DNA of 64,000 nucleotides. It comes from Streptomyces sp. L-9-10. GTDB lineage: Bacteria; Actinomycetota; Actinomycetes; Streptomycetales; Streptomycetaceae. This document shows, in pieces, positions 52,870 through 60,805 of the stretch. How positions within the stretch are numbered: the first letter of the stretch is position 1; each line of letters starts with the position of its first letter. Where the stretch lies: positions 1-64,000 of the forward strand of contig NZ_PHRF01000028.1 of the NCBI RefSeq assembly GCF_004151105.1, written 5' to 3'. Made by a program: the position numbers and the translations under genes. The notes below the pieces were generated by a model. That model was not told the DNA's origin, ran no database searches, and saw only the letters and a list, made by a program, of their open reading frames with translations.

Positions 52870-53924
52870 CGTGCGGCTCCTTCGAGGCGGTGGTTCTCGC
52901 GTCGGCTCCGTACGGCCCGGGTCACCCGAGGGACAGCGGCGATCAGGAGCAGCGCGAGCGCCAGCGCGTAGGCGGCCGCCGCGCCGTAACCGGCGGTGAA
53001 GTTCTTGAACGCCTGCTCCCAGATGAAGTAGACGATCACGGTGGTGGAGCCGAGCGGTCCGCCCTTCGTCGTCACGTACACCAGGTCGAAGACCTGAAGC
53101 GCGTTGATGGTCTGCCACAGCAGGAGGAACACGATGACCGGTGTGAGCGCGGGAAGGATGACATGCCGCAGCAGGTGCCATCGTCCGGCGCCGTCCAGCC
53201 GCGCCGCCTCGATGAGGGACGGCGACACGTCCTGCAGCGCGGCGAGAGTGACCACCACGCAGAAGCCGGTGCCGCTCCACAGCGAGATCGCCACCAGAAT
53301 GAACAGGGACTGTCCGGGATCGGAGAGGAAGCCCTGGGAGGAGATGCCGAGCTTGTGCAGCACGGAGTTGGCCGCGCCGAACTCCGGATCGAGGATGAAG
53401 GAGAACAACACCCCCTGCGCCGTCGCCGAGATGACGAACGGCACGAACATCAGTGTGCGGTACACGCCCACCAGCCGGATCCGCTGATTCAGTACGAGGG
53501 CGAGCAGCAGCCCCAGACCGATGCTCAGCGGCACGTACAGCGTCGTGTACAGCAGTGTGTTGCGCACCGCCTGGCTGAAGTGCGGGTCCTGCACCAGCGC
53601 GTGGTAGTTGCCGAGGCCGACCCAGCGGCTGGGGGTGACCAGGTCGTCGGCCTGGAAGGACAGCAGCAGCGACCAGGCCACGGGGATGACGCTCAGACCG
53701 AGGATGATCAGGACCGAGGGAGAGACGAACGCCCAGGCGGTCGCGGTCTCACCGCGCAGCCACCGGCGTAGGGCGCCCGGTCGTGGTCGCTGTCCAGTGG
53801 CGCCCGACGCCGCGTCGCGGACGCCGTTGTCGCGGGTCGTGTGGTCGCTGGTCGTGTTGTCGTTGTGTTCGTTGTGCTCGTGGCCGTGGTCCGGAAGCGT
53901 GAGCGGAGTGGGCAGGCGCGGCAT
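52866..53924 (-). CDS. Sugar ABC transporter permease (MalF type) with His-rich N-terminus
   Basis: A 352-residue permease with six predicted helices starting near residue 62 and an EAA loop EAARLDGAG followed by LPALTP. The N-terminal ~35 residues are unusual: DHGHEHNEHND then alternating Thr/Asp/His, encoded by a GT-rich tract like those between the operon's genes. This looks like repeat expansion that became coding, or a start chosen too far upstream. The gene begins 10 bp after the binding-protein stop. Confidence 0.87.
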   Translation of the reverse strand: MPRLPTPLTLPDHGHEHNEHNDNTTSDHTTRDNGVRDAASGATGQRPRPGALRRWLRGETATAWAFVSPSVLIILGLSVIPVAWSLLLSFQADDLVTPSRWVGLGNYHALVQDPHFSQAVRNTLLYTTLYVPLSIGLGLLLALVLNQRIRLVGVYRTLMFVPFVISATAQGVLFSFILDPEFGAANSVLHKLGISSQGFLSDPGQSLFILVAISLWSGTGFCVVVTLAALQDVSPSLIEAARLDGAGRWHLLRHVILPALTPVIVFLLLWQTINALQVFDLVYVTTKGGPLGSTTVIVYFIWEQAFKNFTAGYGAAAAYALALALLLIAAVPRVTRAVRSRRENHRLEGAAR

Positions 53925-53934
53925 CGTATTCCTC

Positions 53935-55275
53935 TCAACGCGGGATGAGCAGAGCGGCGTTGGCCTCGTCCGCGCACGCGCGCAGGGCCTTGACGGGGGT
54001 ACTCCTGCCGAGGAGTACGGCGGCGATGGCCTGTCCGAGCGCCTGTGAGATCTGCGGATAGGCCGGGTGCACGGGACGTACGCGCGCCGTATCCAGCGCG
54101 CGGGTGAACACCGGCAGCCCGTCGGTCCTGGCCTCTTGCGCCTGCCAGGCGGGCAGGGCCTCGGTACGCCGGCTCAGCGGCAGGCTGCCGGCCATGACGT
54201 CCCAGCGCACATCCTGCGCGGGCTGCGCCAGCCAGGTGACGAAGGTACGTGCCGCCCGTACGCGCGCCGGACCGTTGTCGAACACGGTCCAGGTGTCGGG
54301 GCCCGATATGGTCATCGGCTTGCCGCTGTAGCTGGGCAGTGGCACCACGTGATAGTCGATCTTCGCCTGTTCGATGTCGGGCAGCTGCCACGGTCCGGTG
54401 ACGGCCATGCCCATCCGGCCGGAGAGAAAGACCTGGTACATCTGCTCGCTGCCCGGCTTGGGGTCGACGTAGACGCTCTTGTCCTTCGCGAGCGCCGCCA
54501 CCGTCTCCAGGGCCTGTACGCCGACGTCCGCGAACCCGATCCGCTGCCCGTCCTCGCTGACGACCTCGCCTCCCAGGTCCCACACCATCGGCCACAGCCG
54601 CCAGACCGTGTCCTCGTCGCCCACGCCGGGCCAGCCGGTGCCGAACGTGCCACGCCCCGCGTCGGTCAGCTTCTTTGCCGTCGCCACGAACTCCGCCCAG
54701 GTCCAGCCCGGTTCGGGAAGGGGCAGGCCGGCGTCGCCGAAGAGCTTCTTGTTGCAGACCACGGCGAGTGAGTCGATCAGCGCGGGGGCCGCCCGTACCC
54801 GTCCGTTGAGGGTGACGGCCTCGCGGGCGGGGGCCCAGAAGTCCTTCCAGGGGAGCGGGCCGGAACGGACCGTGTCGGTCAGATCCACCACGGACGGGCT
54901 GCGCGCGACACTGGCCAGGTCGGAGCCGAAGACATAGGCGACGTCGGGGAAGGAGCCCGACGCGAGCGCCGCGGTGATCTTCTGCAGCATCGCGTCGGCC
55001 AGCACGCCCCCACCGGAATCGACCCGGATGCCGGGGTGGGTGCGGTTGAATTCCGCGACCAGTTTCTCGATCGCCTGGCGGCCGGTGTCCGTCTGGCCGT
55101 GCCACAGTTCGACCGTGACCCGTCCGTCGGCTCCCACGCCGTCGCTCGTGTCCGTACCGCATCCGGGCAGGGCCGCGGTGGCGGCGGCACCGAGCGCCAG
55201 ACCGGTGCCCCGCCGCAGGACCGTGCGGCGCGAGAGCCCGGCGGGAGCGCCGGGAAGGCGGTGTGCTGCGGCCAT
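53935..55275 (-). CDS. ABC transporter sugar-binding lipoprotein (Tat-type leader)
   Basis: A 446-residue family 1 solute-binding protein. The leader contains a twin-arginine motif SRRTVLRRG (15-23), a hydrophobic stretch and the lipobox LPGC (Cys39), so it may be exported folded and lipid-anchored. The mature part starts VTVELWHGQTDTGRQAIEKL, typical of oligosaccharide binders. First transporter gene of the operon, 230 bp downstream of the secreted GH114 gene. Likely ligand: galactosamine-containing oligosaccharides released by that enzyme (inference). ATG 55275 gives a normal leader; the frame remains open further upstream through a Thr/His-rich repeat. Confidence 0.87.
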   Translation of the reverse strand: MAAAHRLPGAPAGLSRRTVLRRGTGLALGAAATAALPGCGTDTSDGVGADGRVTVELWHGQTDTGRQAIEKLVAEFNRTHPGIRVDSGGGVLADAMLQKITAALASGSFPDVAYVFGSDLASVARSPSVVDLTDTVRSGPLPWKDFWAPAREAVTLNGRVRAAPALIDSLAVVCNKKLFGDAGLPLPEPGWTWAEFVATAKKLTDAGRGTFGTGWPGVGDEDTVWRLWPMVWDLGGEVVSEDGQRIGFADVGVQALETVAALAKDKSVYVDPKPGSEQMYQVFLSGRMGMAVTGPWQLPDIEQAKIDYHVVPLPSYSGKPMTISGPDTWTVFDNGPARVRAARTFVTWLAQPAQDVRWDVMAGSLPLSRRTEALPAWQAQEARTDGLPVFTRALDTARVRPVHPAYPQISQALGQAIAAVLLGRSTPVKALRACADEANAALLIPR

Positions 55276-55505
55276 GCGAGCCCCCAGGGGAACGCGGCAC
55301 GGGACGTCACGCGGAAGCGTCCCGGCACGGTGGGTGGTGTGCTGTGAAGTGGTGTGCAGTGAGGTGGTGCGGTGAGTGGTGAGGGTGGTGCGAACAGTGT
55401 GCGCCGCGTGGGGGGGCGGGGAGCGGCGGCTTGGTGCACCCCACCTGAGACCGGGACGCACCAAGCCGTTCAGGACCGCTCGGCGGGCTGATCGGAGGGG
55501 CGGGT

Positions 55506-56324
55506 TCAGCAGGTCTTTCGGACGTACGCGCTGTCGCCGGGGGCGGTGACGTCGACGTCGCGCAGAACGACGCTCAGCCGGTCACCGAAGCCCGCGCAGG
55601 TTTCCTTGAAGTATTTCTCCTTGTACTCGATCACGATGACGTTGTCGCCGAATCCCTCGGTGTAGTCACCGCACTCGTCCCACTCACCGCACTCCTCCGC
55701 GATGGCGAAGTCAAGACCCGTCTCCGCGTGAGCGGTGGAGAAGTTCGCGGTGTTCTTCTGGGCGATGGCCAGGCCCTTGTCGTGCGCGTGCTGGGAGAGC
55801 AGCTTGATGAACGCCTTGGCGTTGGCCTCGCTGATCAGATCGAACCGGTCGAAGGTGTCGAGGTTGTCGGGTTCGACGGCGTTGAAGCCCTTGCTCGCGC
55901 AGGTGTCGATCCAGGAGTTCACCTTCGCGGCGATCCGCTGGCGCTTCGCGTCGGTACGGATATCCAGAACGGCCTCACCCCAGCCGTCGTCGTACACGAT
56001 GTCGCCGTTCGCGTCCCGCAGCAGCAGGTCGCCCCACTCGCTCTCGGCTCCCGGCTGGGCCTGGAAGGCGTTGACGTAGCAGATGTTGTACAGGCCCGCC
56101 GCCGGTGCGGCGGTGTAGTCACGGCTGACGACCTTCACACCGGCCGGTGGTGTGTAGGACCGGCCGATCTGGTAGTCGAAGTCGGCGTGTACCGGAGGGA
56201 GGGTCACGGCCCGGGGCGCCGCGCTCGCGGTGGAGGAGGCGAGCAGCGGGGTGATCACCGCCGTCGCCACGGCCGCCGCGGCGACGGCGCGACGACACGA
56301 CCGGACACGGTTGCTCAACAGCAT
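55506..56324 (-). CDS. Secreted GH114 endo-alpha-1,4-polygalactosaminidase-family protein
   Basis: A 272-residue secreted protein with signal peptide (1 to about 36). The GH114/TM1410-like TIM barrel is visible: HADFDYQIG (47-54), ICYVNAFQ (81-88), FNAVEPDNLD (147-156) with the acidic residues of the active site, AIAQKN (187-191) and a C-terminal VIVIEYKEKYF. Characterised members cleave alpha-1,4-linked galactosamine stretches in fungal galactosaminogalactan and the related Pel polysaccharide. GGAG lies 6 nt before the ATG. It heads the sugar operon, divergent from the DeoR regulator, and defines the probable polymer substrate of the locus. Confidence 0.87.
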   Translation of the reverse strand: MLLSNRVRSCRRAVAAAAVATAVITPLLASSTASAAPRAVTLPPVHADFDYQIGRSYTPPAGVKVVSRDYTAAPAAGLYNICYVNAFQAQPGAESEWGDLLLRDANGDIVYDDGWGEAVLDIRTDAKRQRIAAKVNSWIDTCASKGFNAVEPDNLDTFDRFDLISEANAKAFIKLLSQHAHDKGLAIAQKNTANFSTAHAETGLDFAIAEECGEWDECGDYTEGFGDNVIVIEYKEKYFKETCAGFGDRLSVVLRDVDVTAPGDSAYVRKTC

Positions 56325-56478
56325 CTTGAGCTCCAGAAGATGGGGGGTACGTCCCCGCCTCGGACTCCGCGATCTCCGCGGGTGTCCTGGCGACTCAGTC
56401 CGGGCTGGCGGTGCGTGGACCGCGTTACCGGCTGGGCGTACCTCTGGCGCCGGGTGCTCAACTCTGGCGTTGCATGGA

Positions 56479-56533
56479 GTAAAGCGAGCAACTTTCGGCA
56501 TGTCAACAGATCGAAGCTGCGCACTTTGCGCAC
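56479..56533. promoter_or_regulatory. Repeated CTTT-type elements between GH114 and DeoR genes
   Basis: In the 289-bp divergent gap three short related elements occur: AGTAAAGCG (56479-56487, CTTT on the minus strand), ACTTTCGGC (56491-56499) and GCACTTTGCGC (56521-56531). DeoR-family regulators of the AgaR type bind arrays of TTTC-like repeats, so these are candidate sites. The match is short and unproven. Confidence 0.35.
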
Positions 56534-56613
56534 ATGGGCAGTGGGTTCGACAGCAGCCGAGCCCCGGCTCATCCTCCGAGCTGGGCATTCCCGTGCGGGG
56601 CTATGCTCACCTC

Positions 56614-57372
56614 ATGCTGAAAGCTGAGCGTCATGCGCGGATACTTGAGCATGTCTCCGCGCGAGGCGGCTCCGATGTCCATGAGCTCTCCCGTCTGCTG
56701 AACGTGTCGGCAGCCACGGTCCGGCGCGATCTCCAGCATCTGAGCCGGCTCAATCTGCTGCGCCGTACGCACGGCGGAGCGGTGGTCGGCGGCGTCGCGG
56801 CCGAGCTTCCGGTCCAGCACCGCACGGAGCGCCGCCGGGCCGAGAAGCAGGCCATCGCGCGGGCCGCGGCCGAGCTGGTGCCGGCGGGAGCGGTCGTCGG
56901 TCTGACCGGTGGGACGACCGTCATCGAGATCGCGCGGGTGCTCGCCGCGCGCGGACCCGTCACCATCGTGACCAACGCGGTCAACATCGCCGCGGAACTG
57001 GTCCCGCACAGGGACGTCACACTGGTCGTCGTCGGCGGTTACGCCCGTACCGCGAGCTATGAACTCGTCGGCCCCATCGCCGAGAAGACACTGGCCGACC
57101 ATCACACCGACATGACGTTCCTGGGGGTGGACGGGATCAGCGCGGACCACGGCTGTACGACCCACGACCAGCTCGAAGCGGCGACGGACCGCGCCTTCGC
57201 CGACAACAGCGGCAGGACCGTCGTCGTGGCGGACCATTCGAAGATCGGGAAGGTCACCTTCGCGAAGATCTGCCCCCTGACGGACATCGACCACCTCGTC
57301 ACCGACAAGGCGGCTCCGGCCGACCCCCTCGCACGCATCGCCGACGCGGGCGTCGCGGTGACGGCGGTCTGA
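56614..57372 (+). CDS. DeoR-family transcriptional regulator (AgaR-like context)
   Basis: A 252-residue DeoR/GlpR regulator. The helix-turn-helix is at about 4-55 (ERHARILEHVSARGGSDVHELSRLLNVSAATVRRDL ending RRTHGGAV). The sugar-phosphate-sensing domain follows (GLTGGTTVIEIAR, VTNAVNIAAEL, VVVGG, FLGVDGIS, VVVADHSKIGKV). It is divergent from the GH114 gene and so placed to control the whole minus-strand operon. The inducer would be a phosphorylated intermediate such as galactosamine 6-phosphate or a tagatose phosphate (inference). ATG 56614 begins 6 nt after a TATGCT -10 (56602-56607), so the transcript may be leaderless. Confidence 0.9.
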   Translation: MLKAERHARILEHVSARGGSDVHELSRLLNVSAATVRRDLQHLSRLNLLRRTHGGAVVGGVAAELPVQHRTERRRAEKQAIARAAAELVPAGAVVGLTGGTTVIEIARVLAARGPVTIVTNAVNIAAELVPHRDVTLVVVGGYARTASYELVGPIAEKTLADHHTDMTFLGVDGISADHGCTTHDQLEAATDRAFADNSGRTVVVADHSKIGKVTFAKICPLTDIDHLVTDKAAPADPLARIADAGVAVTAV

Positions 57373-57388
57373 CCTCCGACTCCGCCAC

Positions 57389-57466
57389 CCGGCCTCACCG
57401 GCACCGGCACCCCGGTGTTCCGTGCGACACGGCGACACGGTGAGGCCGGTGACACGGTGAGGCCGG
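57389..57466 (+). terminator. Hairpin with duplicated right arm after the DeoR gene
   Basis: CCGGCCTCACCG (57389-57400) is complementary to CGGTGAGGCCGG at two places (57438-57449 and 57455-57466). The second arm arises from a 17-bp tandem repeat (57434-57450 and 57451-57467, one mismatch). The result is a mutually exclusive double hairpin, probably a terminator. Confidence 0.6.
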
Positions 57467-57585
57467 AGCGATACCCGGCGTGTGCGCGGCTCGGTGTGCC
57501 CGCGGCCCGCCGATTCCGCCCATATCCGAAGATCGCGCGTCCCTGCGCATTGCGTGACGCGGTGCGATTATGGGGTGCGTAGGGG

Positions 57586-60072
57586 ATGGTGAGGTGGATG
57601 TCATCGGCGCGCAGGCAGTCGAGCCCGAGGCCCGGCGCTCCCCCGCCCGCGCGTTCGGAGGTTCCTTTGGACGCATCCAATGACGCGACCGCGGTGGTGG
57701 ACGCGGCGGGCAACGTCGTGGCCTGGACCAGGGGGGCGGAGGAGATCCTCGGCTACCCGTCGGCAGAGGTGGTGGGCCGGACCGCCGCCCTGCTGCTGAC
57801 CGATCCGGGCGATCGCGTACGTGCGGTGGCGGTCGCCGAACACTGCCGCGCGGGGGCCGGGTGGAGCGGCGTCGTTCCGGTGCGGCACCGCGACGGCCGG
57901 CGCGTCGAACTGAACCTGCGTGTCTCCACCTCGTTCCGGATCGGTGGCGATGAGTGCTTTCTGCTCTCGGCATGGGAGCAGAGGACCCAATGGGCGATGG
58001 GCCAGTCCGTGCTGGACGGGTTCCTGACCCGGTCACCCGTCGGCATGGCCGTCATGGACATGGACCTGCGCTACAGCTGGATCAACGACACCCTGGAACG
58101 TTTCGGCGGTGTGCCACGTGAGCAGCGCCTGGGCCGCCGGCTGAGCGAGCTGCTCCCCGGCCTCCAGGCCGACATCCTCGAAGACCTGATGCGCAAGGTG
58201 CTGCAGACCGGCGTGCCGGTCACCGACTACGAGTACCTGGGCTGGAGCTGGGCGGATCCGCACCGGCAGCACGCCTACTCGACCTCGTTCTTTCCCCTGG
58301 TCGACGTCGACGGAGGCGTCACCGGCGTCTGCTACATCGTTCTCGATGTGACCGACCGGTGGAACGCCCGCGAACTGCTGGCCATGGTCAATGACGCCGG
58401 AGCCGTGGTCGGCAGCACCCTGGACGTGACACGGACGGCGCAGGAGCTGGCCGATTTCGCCGTACCCCGCTTCGCCGACTTCGTCACCGTCGACCTGCTG
58501 GAACCGATTCTCAGCGAGGAGGGACACGGGACCTGGCTGACCGACGCGGGACCGGCGGTCACGCGGGTGACGATGCGCAGGGCGGGCCTGAGCTCCGTAC
58601 GGGAAGGATGCCCGGAGGCCGTCGCCCGGATCGGTGACCGGGTGGACTCCCTCCCCCCACCGCACGGCCCCGACCTCCTGGTCAACGGCGAGCCTGTCCT
58701 CATTCAGGTCCTCGACGCCAGCACTCCCCAGTGGGTGACACGGCAGCCCGCCAGGGCCGCGAGCATCCGCGAGTACGGGATGCACTCGCTCATCTCCGTG
58801 CCGATGCGGGCGCGGGACACCGTGCTGGGCGTCACCACGTTCTTCCGCTCGCTGAACCCGGTGTCCTTCAAGGCGGACGATGTCCTGCTGGCCCGGGAAG
58901 TCGTCGCCCGCGCGGCGGTGTGTGTGGACAACGCGCGCCGCTACACCCGCGAACACAACGCGACCGTGACACTCCAGCGCAGTCTGCTGCCGCACACACT
59001 GGCCGGCGGAGCCGCCGTGGACGTGGCCTCCGTCTATCTGCCGGCCGGCGCGGGGGACGGTGTGGGCGGGGACTGGTTCGATGTGATTCCGCTGTCCGGC
59101 GCCCGTGTGGGCCTGGTCGTCGGCGATGTGGTAGGGCACGGCATCAGCGCCGCCGCCACCATGGGACGCCTGCGCACCGCGGTGCAGACACTCGCCGACA
59201 TGGATGTGCCCCCGGACGAGCTGCTGGCCCATCTCGACGATCTGGTGCTGCGCCTCAGCGACGAGGAGCCGCTCAACGACTCGCCGGACCCGTTCCGTAC
59301 GACCGTGGTCGGCGCCACCTGTCTCTACGCCGTCTACGACCCGGTCACCCGGCGTTGCACACTGGCGAGGGCCGGCCATCCGCCGCCCGTCGTCGTCTCT
59401 CCGGAAGGCCATGTCAGATTCCTGGAGCTGCCGGCCGGACCGCCGCTGGGGCTGGGCGGACTGCCCTTCGAGTCCACCGAGATCGAGCTCGCCGAGGGCA
59501 GTCTGCTCGGTCTCTACACCGACGGTCTCATCGAGGCCGCCGACCAGGACATCGACCTCGGCATGTCCCGCCTCGCACACGCCCTGGCGCAGCCCGGTCT
59601 CTCCCTCACGGCGCTGTGCACCGCCGCGGTGGAGCGGCTGACCGCCGCGGCGCAGCCCGACGACGTGGCGCTGCTGCTGGCGCGTACCCGTGCCATGAGC
59701 GCCGACCATGTCGTCTCCTGGAACGTGGCGTCCGACCCCGCCGCCGTCGCCGGCATCCGCAATCTGGCAACCCGCCAGCTGGAGGAATGGGGCCTGGACG
59801 AGCTGGTCATGACGACCGAACTCATCGTCAGCGAGCTGGTCACCAACGCGGTCCGGTACGGCACAGGACCGATCCGGCTCCGGCTGATGCGCCAGTCCCG
59901 TCTGATCGTCGAGGTCGCCGACGCCAACAGCACCTCCCCCCGGCTGCGGCACGCCCGCACCACCGACGAGGGCGGTCGCGGGCTCTTCCTCGTCGCGCAG
60001 CTCGCCCACCGCTGGGGCACCCGGCACACACCGGAAGGCAAGATCATCTGGGCGGAACAAGAACTGATGTGA
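57586..60072 (+). CDS. PAS-PAS-GAF-SpoIIE phosphatase-HATPase regulator
   Basis: An 828-residue multi-domain regulator: two PAS-type sensors (about 25-135 and 140-260), a GAF domain (about 285-445), a PP2C/SpoIIE phosphatase (about 460-690) and a C-terminal HATPase_c domain (about 700-828). The phosphatase metal motifs are intact: GGDWFD (about 494-499), GDVVGHG (about 513) and YTDG (about 644), unlike the homologue at 37507. ELVTNAVRYG and DEGGRGLFLV complete the kinase-like domain. Such proteins act in partner-switching control of sigma factors. ATG 57586 is the longest start; ATG 57598 is close behind. It stands alone, downstream of the DeoR terminator. Confidence 0.9.
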   Translation: MVRWMSSARRQSSPRPGAPPPARSEVPLDASNDATAVVDAAGNVVAWTRGAEEILGYPSAEVVGRTAALLLTDPGDRVRAVAVAEHCRAGAGWSGVVPVRHRDGRRVELNLRVSTSFRIGGDECFLLSAWEQRTQWAMGQSVLDGFLTRSPVGMAVMDMDLRYSWINDTLERFGGVPREQRLGRRLSELLPGLQADILEDLMRKVLQTGVPVTDYEYLGWSWADPHRQHAYSTSFFPLVDVDGGVTGVCYIVLDVTDRWNARELLAMVNDAGAVVGSTLDVTRTAQELADFAVPRFADFVTVDLLEPILSEEGHGTWLTDAGPAVTRVTMRRAGLSSVREGCPEAVARIGDRVDSLPPPHGPDLLVNGEPVLIQVLDASTPQWVTRQPARAASIREYGMHSLISVPMRARDTVLGVTTFFRSLNPVSFKADDVLLAREVVARAAVCVDNARRYTREHNATVTLQRSLLPHTLAGGAAVDVASVYLPAGAGDGVGGDWFDVIPLSGARVGLVVGDVVGHGISAAATMGRLRTAVQTLADMDVPPDELLAHLDDLVLRLSDEEPLNDSPDPFRTTVVGATCLYAVYDPVTRRCTLARAGHPPPVVVSPEGHVRFLELPAGPPLGLGGLPFESTEIELAEGSLLGLYTDGLIEAADQDIDLGMSRLAHALAQPGLSLTALCTAAVERLTAAAQPDDVALLLARTRAMSADHVVSWNVASDPAAVAGIRNLATRQLEEWGLDELVMTTELIVSELVTNAVRYGTGPIRLRLMRQSRLIVEVADANSTSPRLRHARTTDEGGRGLFLVAQLAHRWGTRHTPEGKIIWAEQELM

Positions 60073-60095
60073 CTCCGCCGGGGCGGCGGCGCGTC

Positions 60096-60341
60096 TCACT
60101 TCCAGTGCCGGACGCTCCAGGTGTACTGGTCGCCGCCCACCCACCGGACCACCTCGGGGTCGTCCAGATCGGAGCCCTTCAGGCCCAGCGCGAAGGCGTA
60201 CTCGAAGACATCCTCGATCGAGAACGCCTTGCCGGCCAGCTCGCCGTGAATCTCCACCAGCCGGAAGGGCGGATCCCCTTCATGGACCGGCAGGACCACG
60301 ACCGGAGCGTACTGGAACCGCGGGCTTTCACTTTCCGTCAT
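60096..60341 (-). CDS. Small conserved-looking protein, unknown function
   Basis: An 81-residue acidic protein (MTESESPRFQYAPVVVLPVHEGDPPFRLVEIHGELAGKAFSIEDVFEYAFALGL...) with no membrane segment or signal. The beta-alpha pattern, with HWK at the C-terminus, indicates a single small domain. The frame runs further upstream without another good start. It lies convergent to the SpoIIE gene and codirectional with the chaperone operon. No family recognised. Confidence 0.6.
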   Translation of the reverse strand: MTESESPRFQYAPVVVLPVHEGDPPFRLVEIHGELAGKAFSIEDVFEYAFALGLKGSDLDDPEVVRWVGGDQYTWSVRHWK

Positions 60342-60444
60342 GAAATCGACCCCTGCCTCGAAGATGCGCGCCGTGCCCGCTCTGACAGGCTCCGGTCCCC
60401 GGGCGCGCACGGCAACCCGGGGGAGCGGTCCCGGCGCGCGGGTG

Positions 60445-60708
60445 TCAGACGAACGATTCGTGCATGTAGCACCAGCGCCAGTCCTCCCCGGGCTCCAGGG
60501 ACGCCACGAGCGGGTGGCCGAGGGAGGCGGCGTGGGCGCGGGCGTGCCGGAGCGGAGAGGAGTCGCAGCACCCGACATGGCCGCAGGTCAGGCAGAGCCT
60601 GAGGTGCTCCCAGGGCGCGCCGAGGCGCAGGCACTCCTCGCAGCCGTCAGGGGTACGGGGGGTGACCGGGCGCGCCATGGACAGGTGCCAGTCGGCGTCC
60701 GTGGTCAC
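60445..60708 (-). CDS. UBP-type zinc finger protein
   Basis: An 87-residue protein consisting of one zf-UBP domain: CEECLRLG (Cys23, Cys26), CLTCGHVGCCD (Cys39, Cys42, His44, Cys47, Cys48) and HARAHAASLGHPL with the His ligands, ending with DWRWCYMHESFV. In eukaryotes this domain binds ubiquitin C-termini; in actinobacteria it is common as a free-standing small protein of unknown role. GTG 60708 was preferred since GGAGG precedes it, but the start lies in degenerate repeats, so upstream GTG/ATG codons (to 60792) and ATG 60678 are also possible. Next to clpB, which may hint at protein quality control (inference). Confidence 0.75.
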   Translation of the reverse strand: MTTDADWHLSMARPVTPRTPDGCEECLRLGAPWEHLRLCLTCGHVGCCDSSPLRHARAHAASLGHPLVASLEPGEDWRWCYMHESFV

Positions 60709-60805
60709 GGCCCTCGCCTCCCCCGTCACGGCCCTGGCCTCCCCGGTCACCGGCCCCACGTTCCCCCGCACGGCCCTCGTCCTCCCGGCCATGGCCCTCA
60801 GCCTC
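60706..60805. repeat. Degenerate ~21-24-bp tandem repeat between zf-UBP and clpB genes
   Basis: Units like GTCACGGCCCTCGCCTCCCC recur four to five times with drift (GTCACGGCCCTGGCCTCCCC, and later units with CACGGCCCTCGTCCTCCC and CATGGCCCTCAGCCTCCC). On the minus strand each repeat carries a GGGGAGG ribosome-binding-like sequence and a GTG or ATG, giving several tandem possible starts for the zf-UBP protein. The array overlaps the last codons of clpB. Confidence 0.65.
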
